Origin: Arcuatula senhousia
Lineage: Eukaryota > Mollusca > Bivalvia > Mytilida > Mytilidae
Direction of reading: 5' to 3'
Assembly (NCBI GenBank): GCA_963971305.1
Contig: OZ020305.1
Span: 4,869,001-4,933,000, forward strand
DNA: 64,000 bases
Part shown: one piece after another, positions 25,901 through 33,787 of the stretch
How positions within the stretch are numbered: the first letter of the stretch is position 1
How the letters are laid out: every line of letters starts with the position of its first letter
Made by a program: the position numbers and the translations under genes
The notes under the pieces: model-generated
Told to the model about the DNA's origin: nothing
What the model saw: the letters and a program-made list of their open reading frames with translations, nothing else
Databases searched by the model: none

Positions 25901-27631
25901 TGACCCCTTATAGGGGTTACGGCCCCTAAAATGATGTTTTTTCATGTTTTTGGCCTATAGAAAGAAAAGTATAGCAGATAGAGAAAAACTGTTGCTTGCT
26001 TAAATGTTCAGTACATTTAGCTCTACAAAAGTCTCAATAGGATCGAAGTTGTCAGATGACCCTTAATAGGGGTTACGGCCCCTAACATAACCTTTTTCAT
26101 GTTTTTGGCCTATAGAATGAAAACTATTTCAGATAGAGAAAAGCTGTTGCTTACTTAAATGTTCAGTTTATTTAGCTCTACAAAAGTCTCCATAGGATCG
26201 AAGTTGTCAGATGACCCTTGATAGGGGTTACGGCCCCTAAAATAACCGTTTTCATGTTTTTTGCATTTAGAATGAAAACTATAGCAGATAGAGAAAAGCT
26301 GTTGCTTGCTTAAATGTCCAGCGCATAAAGCTCTACAAAAGTTCTAAAAGGCCAAAACACGAAATTCAAAAACCGTTATTTTAGGGGCTCTAGGGTCAAA
26401 GTTGTCAGATAACCCCTTATATAGGTTACGGCCTCTAAAATAACGGTTTTTGAATTTCGTGTTTTGGCCTATAGAATGAAAACTATAGTAGATTAAGAAA
26501 AACTGTTGCTTGCTTAAATGTTCAGCTCATTTAGCTCTACAAAATATAGGGTGGACATCAAGACCAGGTGAGCGATTTAGGCTCCTGGGAGCCTCTTGTT
26601 ATTGTACATCACAAACTATTTCACCACTGATTAATAAGGTATAGTATTTATTAATTTTTTTAAAGCTTAGTATTTATCTGTAAAATGTATACTTGTATGC
26701 AAGTAAGAAAAAAAAACTCGCATGAAAATGTATTAGAACTTTACCTTGGTATTGAAGTGACGACACAAGACTTATATTTCTCAAGAATATGCTTAAAAGT
26801 ACTGTCTTTTTTTTCCATTTCAGTGTAAGCCACGGTGTGAAAAGTCAGGGAAGAAAACAAGATTGTTGTCCTGTGTCTGGAAACACAGCAAGAAACCAGC
26901 TCAGGAAAACTGTAAATCTAAACCTAAACCAGAGGTCAGCAAAAGATGTAGGCCTAAATACTGTAAAAGAGGTGAGAATCATTTCTTCTGACGTCCATGT
27001 CATCTTAAAGTATGGGAAATACAGAAATACAAAAAAGAATAACAAATTTATATAAAAAAAAAAACAAACAAACAAACAAAAAACAAAAGCAAAAAAACAT
27101 ACAAATCCCAACAAATTAACAAAAATGTAATACAAATCCTTCTCGTCGATTTCCACACACAAGAAAGTCAGCACATTTTTTTTCAAATTTCAATTGAATC
27201 TAAATATTGAAATAATAGTTACCTTACCACAATATTGACAGCGTCAACGATGTATACGGCAGCTTACTTCAATAAACCTTAATAAACTTGCTTCTTCATG
27301 TTTGACAAACAAAACCATAGAACCTCAAAGGGATTTTGAACATTTTTTGTTCTTTATACATGTATAACAATATTTCAATATGACCATCTCTTGTTAATCG
27401 CCATAAATGTGTTAGGCGAATGACAAAACATTGAAAATATTTTTACTCAAAATTTTGCCCTTGTGCATATATTTCTATTACTAGTAATAGGTGTAACCCT
27501 TTCTTCTTTCTATTTCAGACTGTATTGACTCCTCTAGATATTGTAGTATAACGAAGTTATTAAGGATGTGCCGCTACAGAGCTTTTATGGATAAATGTTG
27601 TGCTACATGTACTAACTCAGTTCTGACATGA
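19924..27631 (+). CDS. ADAMTS/ADAMTS-like gene, 3' nine exons (5' end not found)
   Basis: Exons with GT-AG borders and consistent phases: about 19924-20067, 20423-20647, 22091-22237, 22628-22761, 23214-23418, 23649-24503, 24854-25042, 26824-26971, 27519-27631 (stop TGA). Domain order: TSP1 repeat 1 (WGTWSTCSRSC); Cys-rich domain ending GCDGKLGSS...CGICGGDGSSC; TSP1 2 (WSFCSVSCG); TSP1 3 (WSLGPWQTCSERC); TSP1 4 (WGECSVTCG); an Ig-like domain (VKIACPV, FWTK, KGVYTCIAG, about 23920-24110); TSP1 5 (WSKCSRTCG); TSP1 6; TSP1 7; and a six-cysteine PLAC domain ending CRYRAFMDKCCATC. Such proteins are secreted matrix regulators. No metalloprotease domain is visible, so ADAMTS versus ADAMTS-like cannot be decided. 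The spacer domain expected after the Cys-rich module is absent: one exon runs straight from Cys-rich into TSP1 2. The first exon's acceptor could also be at 19914. Confidence 0.85.
20068..20422. other. Intron with poly-T/poly-G tract
   Basis: Intron 1 of the visible part of the gene. It contains about 20 T followed by 9 G at 20107-20140. An open frame reads through the donor into this tract, but the tract and the loss of domain similarity mark it as intron. Confidence 0.7.
20842..20908 (-). repeat. tRNA-like head of a SINE or tRNA pseudogene
   Basis: On the minus strand an A-box-like TGGTTCAGAGGTAGAGCG is followed by a perfect B box GGGTTCGATTCCC at tRNA spacing, with a GTA triplet at the anticodon position (tyrosine-like). 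The flanking 7-mers do not pair as an acceptor stem and the anticodon stem pairs poorly. I therefore read it as a tRNA-derived SINE promoter or a decayed tRNA-Tyr copy within an intron, not a working tRNA. Confidence 0.55.
21420..21960 (+). repeat. Probable dispersed mollusc repeat in intron
   Basis: GT-rich stretch with phrases such as ATGTGCTTGTCCTAAGCC, AAAGCTTTCGTTTGAACTTTG, GACCATGGGCC and GAAGGCTGCTGGCGGTTGTC. These resemble a very common bivalve interspersed repeat that I know only loosely. Open frames on both strands are shadows. It lies in the 1.4-kb intron between the exons ending at 20647 and starting at 22091. Confidence 0.35.
25224..26603 (+). mobile_element. Helentron/pearl-like element in intron
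   Basis: The left end TAGCTCACCTGG and right CCAGGTGAGC are inverted. A GTCCGTCGTCGTCCGTCGTC microsatellite (about 25275-25300) is followed by about five imperfect copies of a roughly 160-bp unit (AAACTATTGCAGATAGAGA...CTCTACAAAAGTCTCC...GGGGTTACGGCCCC). A 3' hairpin GGCTCC-TG-GGAGCC lies at 26580-26593, followed by TCTTGTTATT. Two oppositely oriented 37-bp blocks (26351-26388 and 26433-26469) form an internal hairpin. The layout matches the element at 3763-4640. It sits in the intron between exons 24854-25042 and 26824-26971. Confidence 0.7.
27050..27110. repeat. A-rich simple repeat (CAAA)n
   Basis: Runs of A and repeated CAAA/ACAA at the start of the last intron of the ADAMTS-like gene. 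The open frame that reads the antisense strand as a phenylalanine-rich peptide is a by-product. Confidence 0.7.
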
Positions 27632-28616
27632 TTTCCAACTTTTGTGGATAAATTTTGTGCTACATCCATGTACTAAATCTGTTTTTTGTTAAAACATGAT
27701 TGGTGATAACAGAACCATTCCGCATTCATTGGTGCTAGATACATATACATACTATATCTATTGATGGATAATTATTATTGTAATGTAGTATATAAAGCTT
27801 TGTTTTTGTGTCTCCAGCTTTCTTACTTCAGCATACTAAATTTTAGTCCTCATCTGAATGGGAAAATTAAGAAACTTCGAAATTTAGATAGAATGTTATT
27901 CAAAAGTTGAACGGATCTTTCCAAATGGTTATCTTTTATTCATCTTGAGTGCCAACTTCCATCTGTAGAATCATAAATCAGTGTATCTCATTTTTCTATC
28001 ATGTTACTTATGATATTATATAGATACCTCTCTGTCATGTTTTGGACAATCACTGTATATTTTAAGACAAGCAAAAGAATTTGATTGATTAGAATTTTTG
28101 TTGTAGATATTGTATGAATAAAACAGAAATGTTTGTGCTCTTGAATCTATGTGATCACTAAAATTGAATTTACATGTACTTGATTTCATAATCATGACAT
28201 TTTGTATCAAGCGGACTTTGAAAACTTTCATTTGCTGATCAAAACCACATGTGCTATTTTGAATTTCTTTATAAAGTCTCCCAAACAAAGTTTAAAGAGT
28301 TATTGTTTTATTCATGTTGTGTGCTGTTGAAATGTCTAAATTGTTTGATTAAAAAGCGTAATCTACTCCCACGCCTGAAGCCCCTTTCCTATACTAATAT
28401 TAAAGACTCACCAGAGAGACTCTTATACCAAAGAGTAAACTAGAGTGAAGAAAAAACCTCGAGCATCGAACAAGTTGTCAGATAAAATCCCATGACTATT
28501 GACCAAAACCTAGTTTTGAATTAATTGTGTCGCATGGCACTACGTTGGAATTTTGTTTTCACTAAATGTGATTGTTGGTTCTACAGTCATAACGGTGTCA
28601 ACAATAACATATTTTT
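27632..28616 (+). other. 3' flank/UTR of the ADAMTS-like gene
   Basis: After the TGA at 27629-27631 no further coding signal is seen. An AATAAA hexamer at 28117-28122 is a candidate poly(A) signal. The rest has no recognisable gene before the next repeat. Confidence 0.45.
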
Positions 28617-28829
28617 ATGCCCCCGCGACGACATGTCGGGGGCATTAAGTTTTACTCATGTCCGTCCGTACGTCCGTACAAATTTCCGTCAAGCTTTTCC
28701 GTCAGAAACCGTAAATGGGAATGAATTGAAACTTGGTAGGATGGTTCAGTATGACAAAGTATATGTCCTAAGCGAATTGTAGACCTGTCGGACATCTACT
28801 TCCTGTTGTGGCTTGATCAATACCAAAAT
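28617..28829 (+). mobile_element. Left half of a Helentron/pearl-like element split by the Polinton
   Basis: Begins TATGCCCCCG...CGGGGGCAT, an inverted pair around ACATGT, followed by a TCCGTCCGTACGTCCGTAC microsatellite and the unit TTTCCGTCAAGCTTTTCCGT...AGACCTGTCGGACATC. It ends at the Polinton's left target duplication. The matching right half follows at 42097. Confidence 0.65.
28824..28829. repeat. Polinton target site duplication, left copy (CAAAAT)
   Basis: CAAAAT directly precedes the left TIR and is repeated perfectly directly after the right TIR at 42097-42102. Polintons are known to make 6-bp duplications. Confidence 0.95.
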
Positions 28830-28963
28830 AGTAGTGTCAAAATGACAATTCTGCCCCACATGCAGAAATCCTGCATAAAATCCCAACCCCGACGGCCAAA
28901 TGCAAACGGACTGCATTCCTATTGAGCATAGGGTAAATACAAGAATTATGGCTTTCGTACAGA
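28830..28963 (+). repeat. Polinton terminal inverted repeat, left
   Basis: Starts AGTAGTGTCAAAATGAC, and its inner end is CTTTCGTACAGA. It aligns end to end with the reverse complement of 41961-42096. It contains the start codon (ATG 28948-28950) of the first gene, preceded by GGGTAAATACAAGAATT. Confidence 0.95.
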
Positions 28964-29292
28964 ATGGATTCTTTGATGGGGATGACTTTATCAGCGAAGA
29001 CGCCTTCCAGGAGAAGGTGCAGGACCAGAATCAGGAAGCACTCAAATGGAAGGATTTACCCACCAGGTTGATCTATAAAATCTTGGAGGTGGTAGAAGTG
29101 GATGGGAAATTCGGCAAAAGCAAAATCCTCACCCTGAAGGATCGAGACGGAGAGACCACAAGGGTATGGGCCTGCCCCACGCTTAACAAAGAGAAGGGCT
29201 CCTTGCAAGGAGCTTACGTCCGGAGCACGGGATTCAAGGTCAGCAAAAAATCTAACCAGCAATATCTCTCGTACGATCTGGTGAGGAAGTAA
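28948..29292 (+). CDS. Small Polinton protein, possible OB-fold (left-terminal gene)
   Basis: 114 residues when started at the ATG inside the TIR (MAFVQNGFF...). An upstream ATG at 28900 also lies in the TIR, but its reading is shared by the unrelated gene at the other end, so I prefer 28948. The segment LIYKILEVVEVDGKFGKSKILTLKDRDGE...VWACPTL has alternating strands and a KFG.S.ILTL..RDG pattern that reminds me of OB-fold single-strand DNA-binding proteins; this is inference only. It is the sole + strand gene in the left part and converges on the 144-residue membrane protein, with a hairpin between them. Confidence 0.7.
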   Translation: MAFVQNGFFDGDDFISEDAFQEKVQDQNQEALKWKDLPTRLIYKILEVVEVDGKFGKSKILTLKDRDGETTRVWACPTLNKEKGSLQGAYVRSTGFKVSKKSNQQYLSYDLVRK

Positions 29293-29317
29293 AAAAAAAT
29301 CTGGGGGTAGGGGTTCG

Positions 29318-29353
29318 AAATTTCTCAATCCAAATAACTGGATTGGGAAATTT
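29318..29353. terminator. Hairpin between convergent genes, left junction
   Basis: Arms AAATTTCTCAATCCA (29318-29332) and TGGATTGGGAAATTT (29339-29353) pair over 15 bp with one G-T, loop AATAAC. A T-run follows on the + strand and an A-run on the other side. It lies 26 bp past the stop of the rightward gene and upstream of the stop of the leftward one. A shared 3'-end signal is inferred. Confidence 0.6.
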
Positions 29354-29447
29354 TTTTTTGTCACTTGAAACTTTGATTCGGAGGATTCTGGAATAAGCGC
29401 GGGGAGCGAGGCGTAGGCGAGCGAGGCGCGCGTTGGAAGAATCCTCC

Positions 29448-29882
29448 CTATGGCGCATGCGTAGTGAGGTCTTCACTAAAAGAGGTGGTGGAAGGTTTTC
29501 GCAACTGATCTTTCTCATCGTAGTAATTCTTCAGGCAGATGACTGGGGTGGGGGTCTGGGACTGATAAGATCTCGCCAATCGTAAAGTATCACGATGCTT
29601 TTTCACCTTCTTGGTGATGCGCTTGGAGGTTAGCGAGAGAACGAGTGTGAAGATGGCACTCAGGCAAGCGAGGGAACCCAATGGGAGAGAGGCAGGGATG
29701 CCTACACCAGTCAAAGCGGATCCCATGGTGCCACTTGTCAGCAAAAGACTGCCGACGGAGCACGCACCTAGTCCGATGGAAACCGCCTTATCCAGTCGCT
29801 TATAGATCCGCAGCATGCGGGCGTATTTGCAGATCTCAGCTTCCAAAAAATCCTCGATCGTAGCATCCACTTCATCACTCAT
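29448..29882 (-). CDS. Small Polinton membrane protein
   Basis: 144 residues. The N-terminus is acidic and charged (MSDEVDATIEDFLEAEICK), followed by RIYKRLDK. A central Gly/Ser/Ala/Leu-rich region, residues about 34-85, holds two predicted membrane segments (VSIGLGACSVGSLLL and PLGSLACLSAIFTLVLSL) around a TGVGIP turn. A basic patch KRITKKVKKHRDTLRLA follows. Small proteins with this layout recur in Polintons next to the capsid cluster; their role is unknown to me. The start is set by TATAGATAAATG. It is the last gene of the leftward capsid block. Confidence 0.75.
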   Translation of the reverse strand: MSDEVDATIEDFLEAEICKYARMLRIYKRLDKAVSIGLGACSVGSLLLTSGTMGSALTGVGIPASLPLGSLACLSAIFTLVLSLTSKRITKKVKKHRDTLRLARSYQSQTPTPVICLKNYYDEKDQLRKPSTTSFSEDLTTHAP

Positions 29883-29891
29883 TTATCTATA
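29880..29891 (-). promoter_or_regulatory. Start-codon motif TATAGATAAATG
   Basis: The motif overlaps the ATG of the membrane protein gene. It is an exact copy of the motif before the ATPase and fibre-like genes. Confidence 0.6.
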
Positions 29892-29892
29892 T

Positions 29893-30471
29893 CTATAAGA
29901 GCATGCCCAAAATGGGGATGCTTTTGAAGGGACTATTGGGACCAAGGATCAGTCCGCTTCCGTCGTAGATCTGACGTCCGCTCTTCAAATATAAGCCATC
30001 GCCGTACGTATTGGGCAAAGTGCCCGGACTCAAATACAGACCACGACCATGAGGTTTCACGCAGCATACTTTCCCTCCCTTCTTGAGAAATAATCCAGAT
30101 CCCACGGCCTTTTGGATGGCTGCGCTTCCCAAACCGCTCAATGCTCCCACGCCCAAAGCAGGTAGCACGGTTTTGGCCAGCATGGGTAGCGCAGCAGAGG
30201 CGAGACCTGCGAGCATGGGAAGGAATCCACCTTCTTTCTGCACGTTACGCCTCACCTGCTTCGGACTCATCTCCAAGACCATACCACCCTTACCGCTCTG
30301 CAAGAGCTTGGCGATGCGTTGGATCTGACGGTGGGTGAGGAGCATCTTATGCTCGCCGGATAGGTTGGAATGCGACAATCGGACGCTCACGGGGCAACCG
30401 TTCTTTGCCGCACGCTGGATCTTCTCTGCCTGACCTTTCGTCAAGTTCAAACCATACTCTTGATAATCCAT
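29893..30471 (-). CDS. Polinton Gly-rich hydrophobic protein (core/pX-like)
   Basis: 192 residues. The N-terminal part contains a LTKGQAEKIQRA...LTHRQIQRIAKLLQSGKGG...LEMSPKQVRRN series of LT-x-x-Q-type helical repeats. The middle is hydrophobic and Ala/Leu/Gly-rich (GGFLPMLAGLASAALPML, then LPALGVGALSGLG). The C-terminal half has repeated GxGLYLK/GLYLSP motifs ending NSPFKSIPILGMLL. I recognise this as a conserved Polinton/adintovirus accessory protein. Its comparison with adenoviral core or membrane-lytic proteins is inference. Genes on both sides are 5-10 bp away, typical of the packed capsid block. Confidence 0.8.
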   Translation of the reverse strand: MDYQEYGLNLTKGQAEKIQRAAKNGCPVSVRLSHSNLSGEHKMLLTHRQIQRIAKLLQSGKGGMVLEMSPKQVRRNVQKEGGFLPMLAGLASAALPMLAKTVLPALGVGALSGLGSAAIQKAVGSGLFLKKGGKVCCVKPHGRGLYLSPGTLPNTYGDGLYLKSGRQIYDGSGLILGPNSPFKSIPILGMLL

Positions 30472-30480
30472 TTATTTATA
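30469..30480 (-). promoter_or_regulatory. Start-codon motif TATAAATAAATG
   Basis: Overlaps the ATG of the Gly-rich protein gene, one base different from the commonest form TATAGATAAATG. Confidence 0.6.
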
Positions 30481-31246
30481 CCTCACGCAGATGGAAGCGG
30501 ATGGTGAGATTTTCTCCTCGCAGATCGATGGGGCGAGCGTCTTGATCGGTCAGATACGTCTGCATGCGATCGATGGTTCTCAGAGTCACGGGTAAGTAGA
30601 CAAGATTCTTAGGAGTCTGGATGATCTTCATGCCGGGATCGACTGCGGGAAAGAAACTATAGATCGTGGACTGCTGCGTGCCGTTGACGTAGCTTCCGTG
30701 GATGATATCACTATTCACGAGGATGCTATTGATGCTGATGATATTGACGATATTCTCACCTTCCGCGTAGCCATTAGTGCTTCGATCGTAGGCATACGTC
30801 CGACGCTCGAATCCAAGCACCGTACTGATGCTATTGGACACATCGAAATCCACTTGATAATTTCTGGCGAGAGTGAGGGTCGCTCTCAGCGTCGCGCGAT
30901 TGGCATCGAGAAGGATCTTAGCCTTATGCTTATTGAGCCGCAGTTGCCGCTGGATCTCATCATTTATATCGTCGATTCCATAGGAGCCAGTGCTCAGCTC
31001 GACGGGAAACCAGCTTGCCCCTTCATCGGGAGAATAGCGGAAGGAATTATTTCCCGCATGAATATTGGGGATGGAGTAGTAGGTCTCCAGATTCACGAGA
31101 GCCATCTCGTAGGATTTTTCCTCGCGCAGCTGGAGGGGCGGATTGAAGCGAGTCAAGATCTGACTATCGTTTCCAGAGACGATGAAGGAGAATCCGTGCT
31201 TGGGCTCCGTATTGGTAGCGATTTTCCGCAAAAGTGAAGTGTCCAT
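30476..31246 (-). CDS. Polinton minor capsid protein (penton, single jelly roll)
   Basis: 256 residues. Features typical of Polinton minor capsid proteins are visible: an early hydrophobic FSFIVSG strand, the block YEMALVNLETYYSIPNI followed by FRYS, a GSYGIDDINDEIQRQL segment, LARNYQVDFDVSNSISTVLGF in the middle, and a C-terminal DLRGENLTIRFHLREV strand. In related elements this protein forms the pentameric vertices of an icosahedral shell. It lies directly downstream of the major capsid gene and upstream of the Gly-rich protein, the expected morphogenesis order. It is uninterrupted at full family length. Confidence 0.88.
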   Translation of the reverse strand: MDTSLLRKIATNTEPKHGFSFIVSGNDSQILTRFNPPLQLREEKSYEMALVNLETYYSIPNIHAGNNSFRYSPDEGASWFPVELSTGSYGIDDINDEIQRQLRLNKHKAKILLDANRATLRATLTLARNYQVDFDVSNSISTVLGFERRTYAYDRSTNGYAEGENIVNIISINSILVNSDIIHGSYVNGTQQSTIYSFFPAVDPGMKIIQTPKNLVYLPVTLRTIDRMQTYLTDQDARPIDLRGENLTIRFHLREV

Positions 31247-31254
31247 TTATCTAA
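31244..31254 (-). promoter_or_regulatory. Start-codon motif TTAGATAAATG
   Basis: Overlaps the ATG of the minor capsid gene; slightly weaker match to the element-wide motif. Confidence 0.55.
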
Positions 31255-31260
31255 GCCTCT

Positions 31261-32550
31261 TCAGAAGACGACGCTCATCTTCTGGCCGTCGGATTCGAAT
31301 TGGAGGATTCGATCGGAAATGACCAGGGCGAAGGCTTGAGTATTGGCAGGGACGTTGCGCTCGAATCCGGCACGGATCTGGATATCCACCGTCGACTCTT
31401 TCAATCGCTCGGACTGATGGCTCACGTCGATGACGAATAGGGGATAGAGATCGATGAAGTCGGAGGGATTGATGCCGCCATTACTCAGCAGACTTTCCAT
31501 GCTATAGAATTTCTTGCGGAATTCGGCAGCCTCCTTATAGACCCTGGCGACCTTGCATTGGGTGAAGCCGGCATTGAAGTCCACAGCGGGATAGCGCTCC
31601 GCATTGAGAGTCACGTGGATATTTCGCAATCGGCAGTGATCGAAGACGGCGGCATTATGCAGCTGGTCGTTATCCCTTTCGGTTTGAAAAGCGACGATGA
31701 TCCATCGCGGTTTTTCTCGCCCGCTTTTAGCGGCTAGGCGCCAGTGAAATTGCGAAGTCTGGGGCACGGCTATGGAGTCGCACTGCCTCATGCGAAATCC
31801 GCAATCGATCTTGGTCTTGCTCTGAATGGTCTTATAGAGCCGCAGCTTCTTTTCGTCGGACGGGATGACGTGGGGGACGAACCAGGAGACCTTGCTCAAG
31901 ACTATCTTGGCCACGTCGTTGACGGCAGCGGCTCGGAGGATAGCATTGGCATCCGAATCGCGCACCAGGGAAAGCTCGTGCTTGAATCCGTAGACGATCT
32001 TATCATAGTCCTCGGCAAAGCCAAAGACGTGCTTGAGAGGGATGGAGAAGGAGAAGGATCCCTTATTGGTTGGCTTGGTGATGATATATCCGTGGCGTGC
32101 CGCGAATCCGACGTTATCTGCCTCAGCATCGGCCGTGGAGTCCTTGAACCATAGCTGGTTGAGGCCTTGCGATTTGGAAAAGTCGTCGGGATACGTCAGC
32201 ATCCCTAGCATGGTGGTTGCGATATCCGGATCGTTGAGATGCTCGATCTGCTGGCCGGAAAGTCGGTAGCTGATGCTTCGGAAGAGAAACATGACACCGT
32301 TATGGACGAGCGATACGAGATCGGCGTCGGCATACGCAGTGCCATCATTTTTCTGAAGTCGGCCTTCGATCAAGAGATAGCTTTCGGAGGGATGAAGGAA
32401 GAGATCCTGAGTCTCGATATTGATGCGTATCTCTGCGCCGGCATTATTCAGCTGCGCCCCGGCTTGAGGTTCGTATTCGTGAACCTGATATTCCTGGAGA
32501 CTTTCATCGAAAGTCAGTCCTTCGGTGATAGAGAGCATATCGGCCATCAT
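31261..32550 (-). CDS. Polinton major capsid protein (double jelly roll)
   Basis: 429 residues. The start is MM at 32550, with ATGATG preceded by TATAGATAAAT. Conserved landmarks: an N-terminal VHEYEPQAGAQLNNAG region; HPSESYLLIEGRL; LVHNGVMFLFRSISYRLSGQQIE; a STMLGMLTYPDD-type segment (here TTMLGMLTYPDD); FSIPLKHVFGFAEDYDKIVYG; RWIIVAFQTERDNDQLHNAAVFDHC; and the LNAERYPAVDFN block. These are typical of the double-jelly-roll capsid protein of Polintons and related viruses, whose trimers build the shell. The frame is intact and of normal length, which together with the protease, ATPase and penton suggests the element could have made particles. Confidence 0.93.
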   Translation of the reverse strand: MMADMLSITEGLTFDESLQEYQVHEYEPQAGAQLNNAGAEIRINIETQDLFLHPSESYLLIEGRLQKNDGTAYADADLVSLVHNGVMFLFRSISYRLSGQQIEHLNDPDIATTMLGMLTYPDDFSKSQGLNQLWFKDSTADAEADNVGFAARHGYIITKPTNKGSFSFSIPLKHVFGFAEDYDKIVYGFKHELSLVRDSDANAILRAAAVNDVAKIVLSKVSWFVPHVIPSDEKKLRLYKTIQSKTKIDCGFRMRQCDSIAVPQTSQFHWRLAAKSGREKPRWIIVAFQTERDNDQLHNAAVFDHCRLRNIHVTLNAERYPAVDFNAGFTQCKVARVYKEAAEFRKKFYSMESLLSNGGINPSDFIDLYPLFVIDVSHQSERLKESTVDIQIRAGFERNVPANTQAFALVISDRILQFESDGQKMSVVF

Positions 32551-32563
32551 ATATTTATCTATA
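32548..32563 (-). promoter_or_regulatory. Start-codon motif TATAGATAAATATATG
   Basis: The TATAGATAAAT core sits 2 bp before the ATG of the major capsid gene. It is the same core as at the other capsid-block genes but with an inserted ATAT spacing. Confidence 0.6.
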
Positions 32564-32893
32564 GCGCTGGACGAAGTCGTGGATGGTGGCGATGCCCCCG
32601 CCCGAGATGAGATTATTGAGACGGGTCTGCTGCTGTGGGGTTCTCTTGGTGGGTGGTGCTTGAGGCTTCTTTTTGCGGGTCACTCGATTGACGACGTGGT
32701 CCACCGCTTTACTCGCACCTTTCTCCACACCTTTCAGGGCAGCATTGGAGGCGGCGCTCACGGCCTTGCTTCCCAACGTCTTGGCGGCGGAGGAGGAAAG
32801 CACCCGTCCAGCCAGATTGGCGATCGTATCGAAAAGACCTTTTCCGCCGACGGCATACTTTCGACGATATCCGTGATTCACTACTAAAGGCAT
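32555..32893 (-). CDS. Small basic virion-like Polinton protein
   Basis: 112 residues. MPLVVNHGYRRKYAVGGKGLFDTIANL is followed by an Ala/Ser-rich amphipathic stretch (VLSSSAAKTLGSKAVSAASNAALKGVEKG), a basic VTRKKKPQ patch and a C-terminal GGGIATIHDFVQRYR. The strongly basic, Ala-rich composition and position just upstream of the major capsid gene suggest a minor core or capsid-cement protein. This is inference; I cannot name a family. Confidence 0.7.
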   Translation of the reverse strand: MPLVVNHGYRRKYAVGGKGLFDTIANLAGRVLSSSAAKTLGSKAVSAASNAALKGVEKGASKAVDHVVNRVTRKKKPQAPPTKRTPQQQTRLNNLISGGGIATIHDFVQRYR

Positions 32894-32908
32894 CGTAAAT
32901 TTATTTAG
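32891..32908 (-). promoter_or_regulatory. Start-proximal motif CTAAATAAATTTACGATG
   Basis: A variant of the element-wide motif, placed 6 bp upstream of the ATG of the small basic protein gene. Confidence 0.45.
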
Positions 32909-33765
32909 AGGAGCTTCCGATGCAGCTTCTCGTACTCACTCCTGCTGATATGACCAGACTTCCTCATGGCATCGAGGATGGCCACGATTTCGTTGCGCAC
33001 CCCATTATTTCCAGCCTGGTAGGCAGCAGCGCAAAGATCGAGGCGATCCAGCAACTGGTCGAAGCACGTGGGGAGGAAGACGGTCGAAACCCCACTCCCA
33101 TACTTATCCTGCTTATAGAGGTAGGAGACGATCTCCTTCCATTTCCGACTTTTGCTGGCCTTGGGGGTCTGCGAGAGCGAAGAATTGCCTTGATACATGG
33201 CATTGGATGCTTGCAGGATTTCACCATAGGTTTGCAAGTCCTCCACGTCGAAATCTTTGGGATTCTTCAGGACCATGAGCTCCCACAGGCCGGGGGTTCC
33301 CTCATAGCGCACGCCATCGACGAGGATATCGTTTCCATCGAAGGTGACGGGCAGACTTCCGATCATGATGCTGCCGTCTTCCACTCGCAGTCCAAAGGTA
33401 TGGTCAGCCTTAGGAGTCATACTGAGCTGAAGATAGTGGGTGGCTCGCGGACCGAGGTTGGTTTTCAATGCTTGCTCGATGGCAAGCGGATCGTCGTCAC
33501 CCTCGGCGGCAGGGAGAGGAGGTGGAAGGGCAGGCACCGGGGCGGGCAGAGCGAGTGGGATATCTTCGATATTTTTGGTGATCTGGGAGGCAGTCTCCTT
33601 CTGCGTCTCGACCACGGGCTTGAAAATCTTGGAGAGATCGCGGCTCAGTCCGATCTTATCCAGGCGACGCTGCATATCGCTAGCCTGGATGCTGCGCTTC
33701 GTCTCTTGCAAATCTCTGGCAAGCGCCTCACGCTGCTTGGGATCGGTGATCTTGATGAACGTCAT
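32905..33765 (-). CDS. Conserved Polinton protein of unknown function
   Basis: 286 residues from the ATG at 33765 (MTFIKITDPKQRE). An upstream in-frame ATG at 33786 exists, but TATAAATAAAATG directly precedes the 33765 start. The N-terminal third is helical and charged, followed by a Pro-rich linker (ALPAPVPALPPPLPAAEG, residues about 72-89). The C-terminal domain has the landmarks IMIGSLPVTFDGNDILVDG, VRYEGTPGLWELMVLKNP and SNAMYQGNSSL, ending GHISRSEYEKLHRKLL. I recall this domain from many animal Polintons, where it sits near the capsid genes, but know no function. On the + strand a 328-codon frame overlaps it; I treat that as a shadow. Confidence 0.82.
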   Translation of the reverse strand: MTFIKITDPKQREALARDLQETKRSIQASDMQRRLDKIGLSRDLSKIFKPVVETQKETASQITKNIEDIPLALPAPVPALPPPLPAAEGDDDPLAIEQALKTNLGPRATHYLQLSMTPKADHTFGLRVEDGSIMIGSLPVTFDGNDILVDGVRYEGTPGLWELMVLKNPKDFDVEDLQTYGEILQASNAMYQGNSSLSQTPKASKSRKWKEIVSYLYKQDKYGSGVSTVFLPTCFDQLLDRLDLCAAAYQAGNNGVRNEIVAILDAMRKSGHISRSEYEKLHRKLL

Positions 33766-33775
33766 TTTATTTATA
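33763..33775 (-). promoter_or_regulatory. Start-codon motif TATAAATAAAATG
   Basis: Directly precedes ATG 33765 and decides the start of the 286-residue protein over the in-frame ATG 21 bp upstream. Confidence 0.6.
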
Positions 33776-33787
33776 GCATCGCCCAAC

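Noticed and set aside
26845..27186. 113-codon minus-strand frame rich in Phe
   Set aside because: Antisense of an exon plus the A-rich simple repeat.
29252..29518. Minus-strand frames over the left convergent junction
   Set aside because: Overlap the end of the left-terminal gene and the hairpin; no similarity or start motif.
30698..31237. 179-codon + strand open frame
   Set aside because: Antisense shadow of the minor capsid gene.
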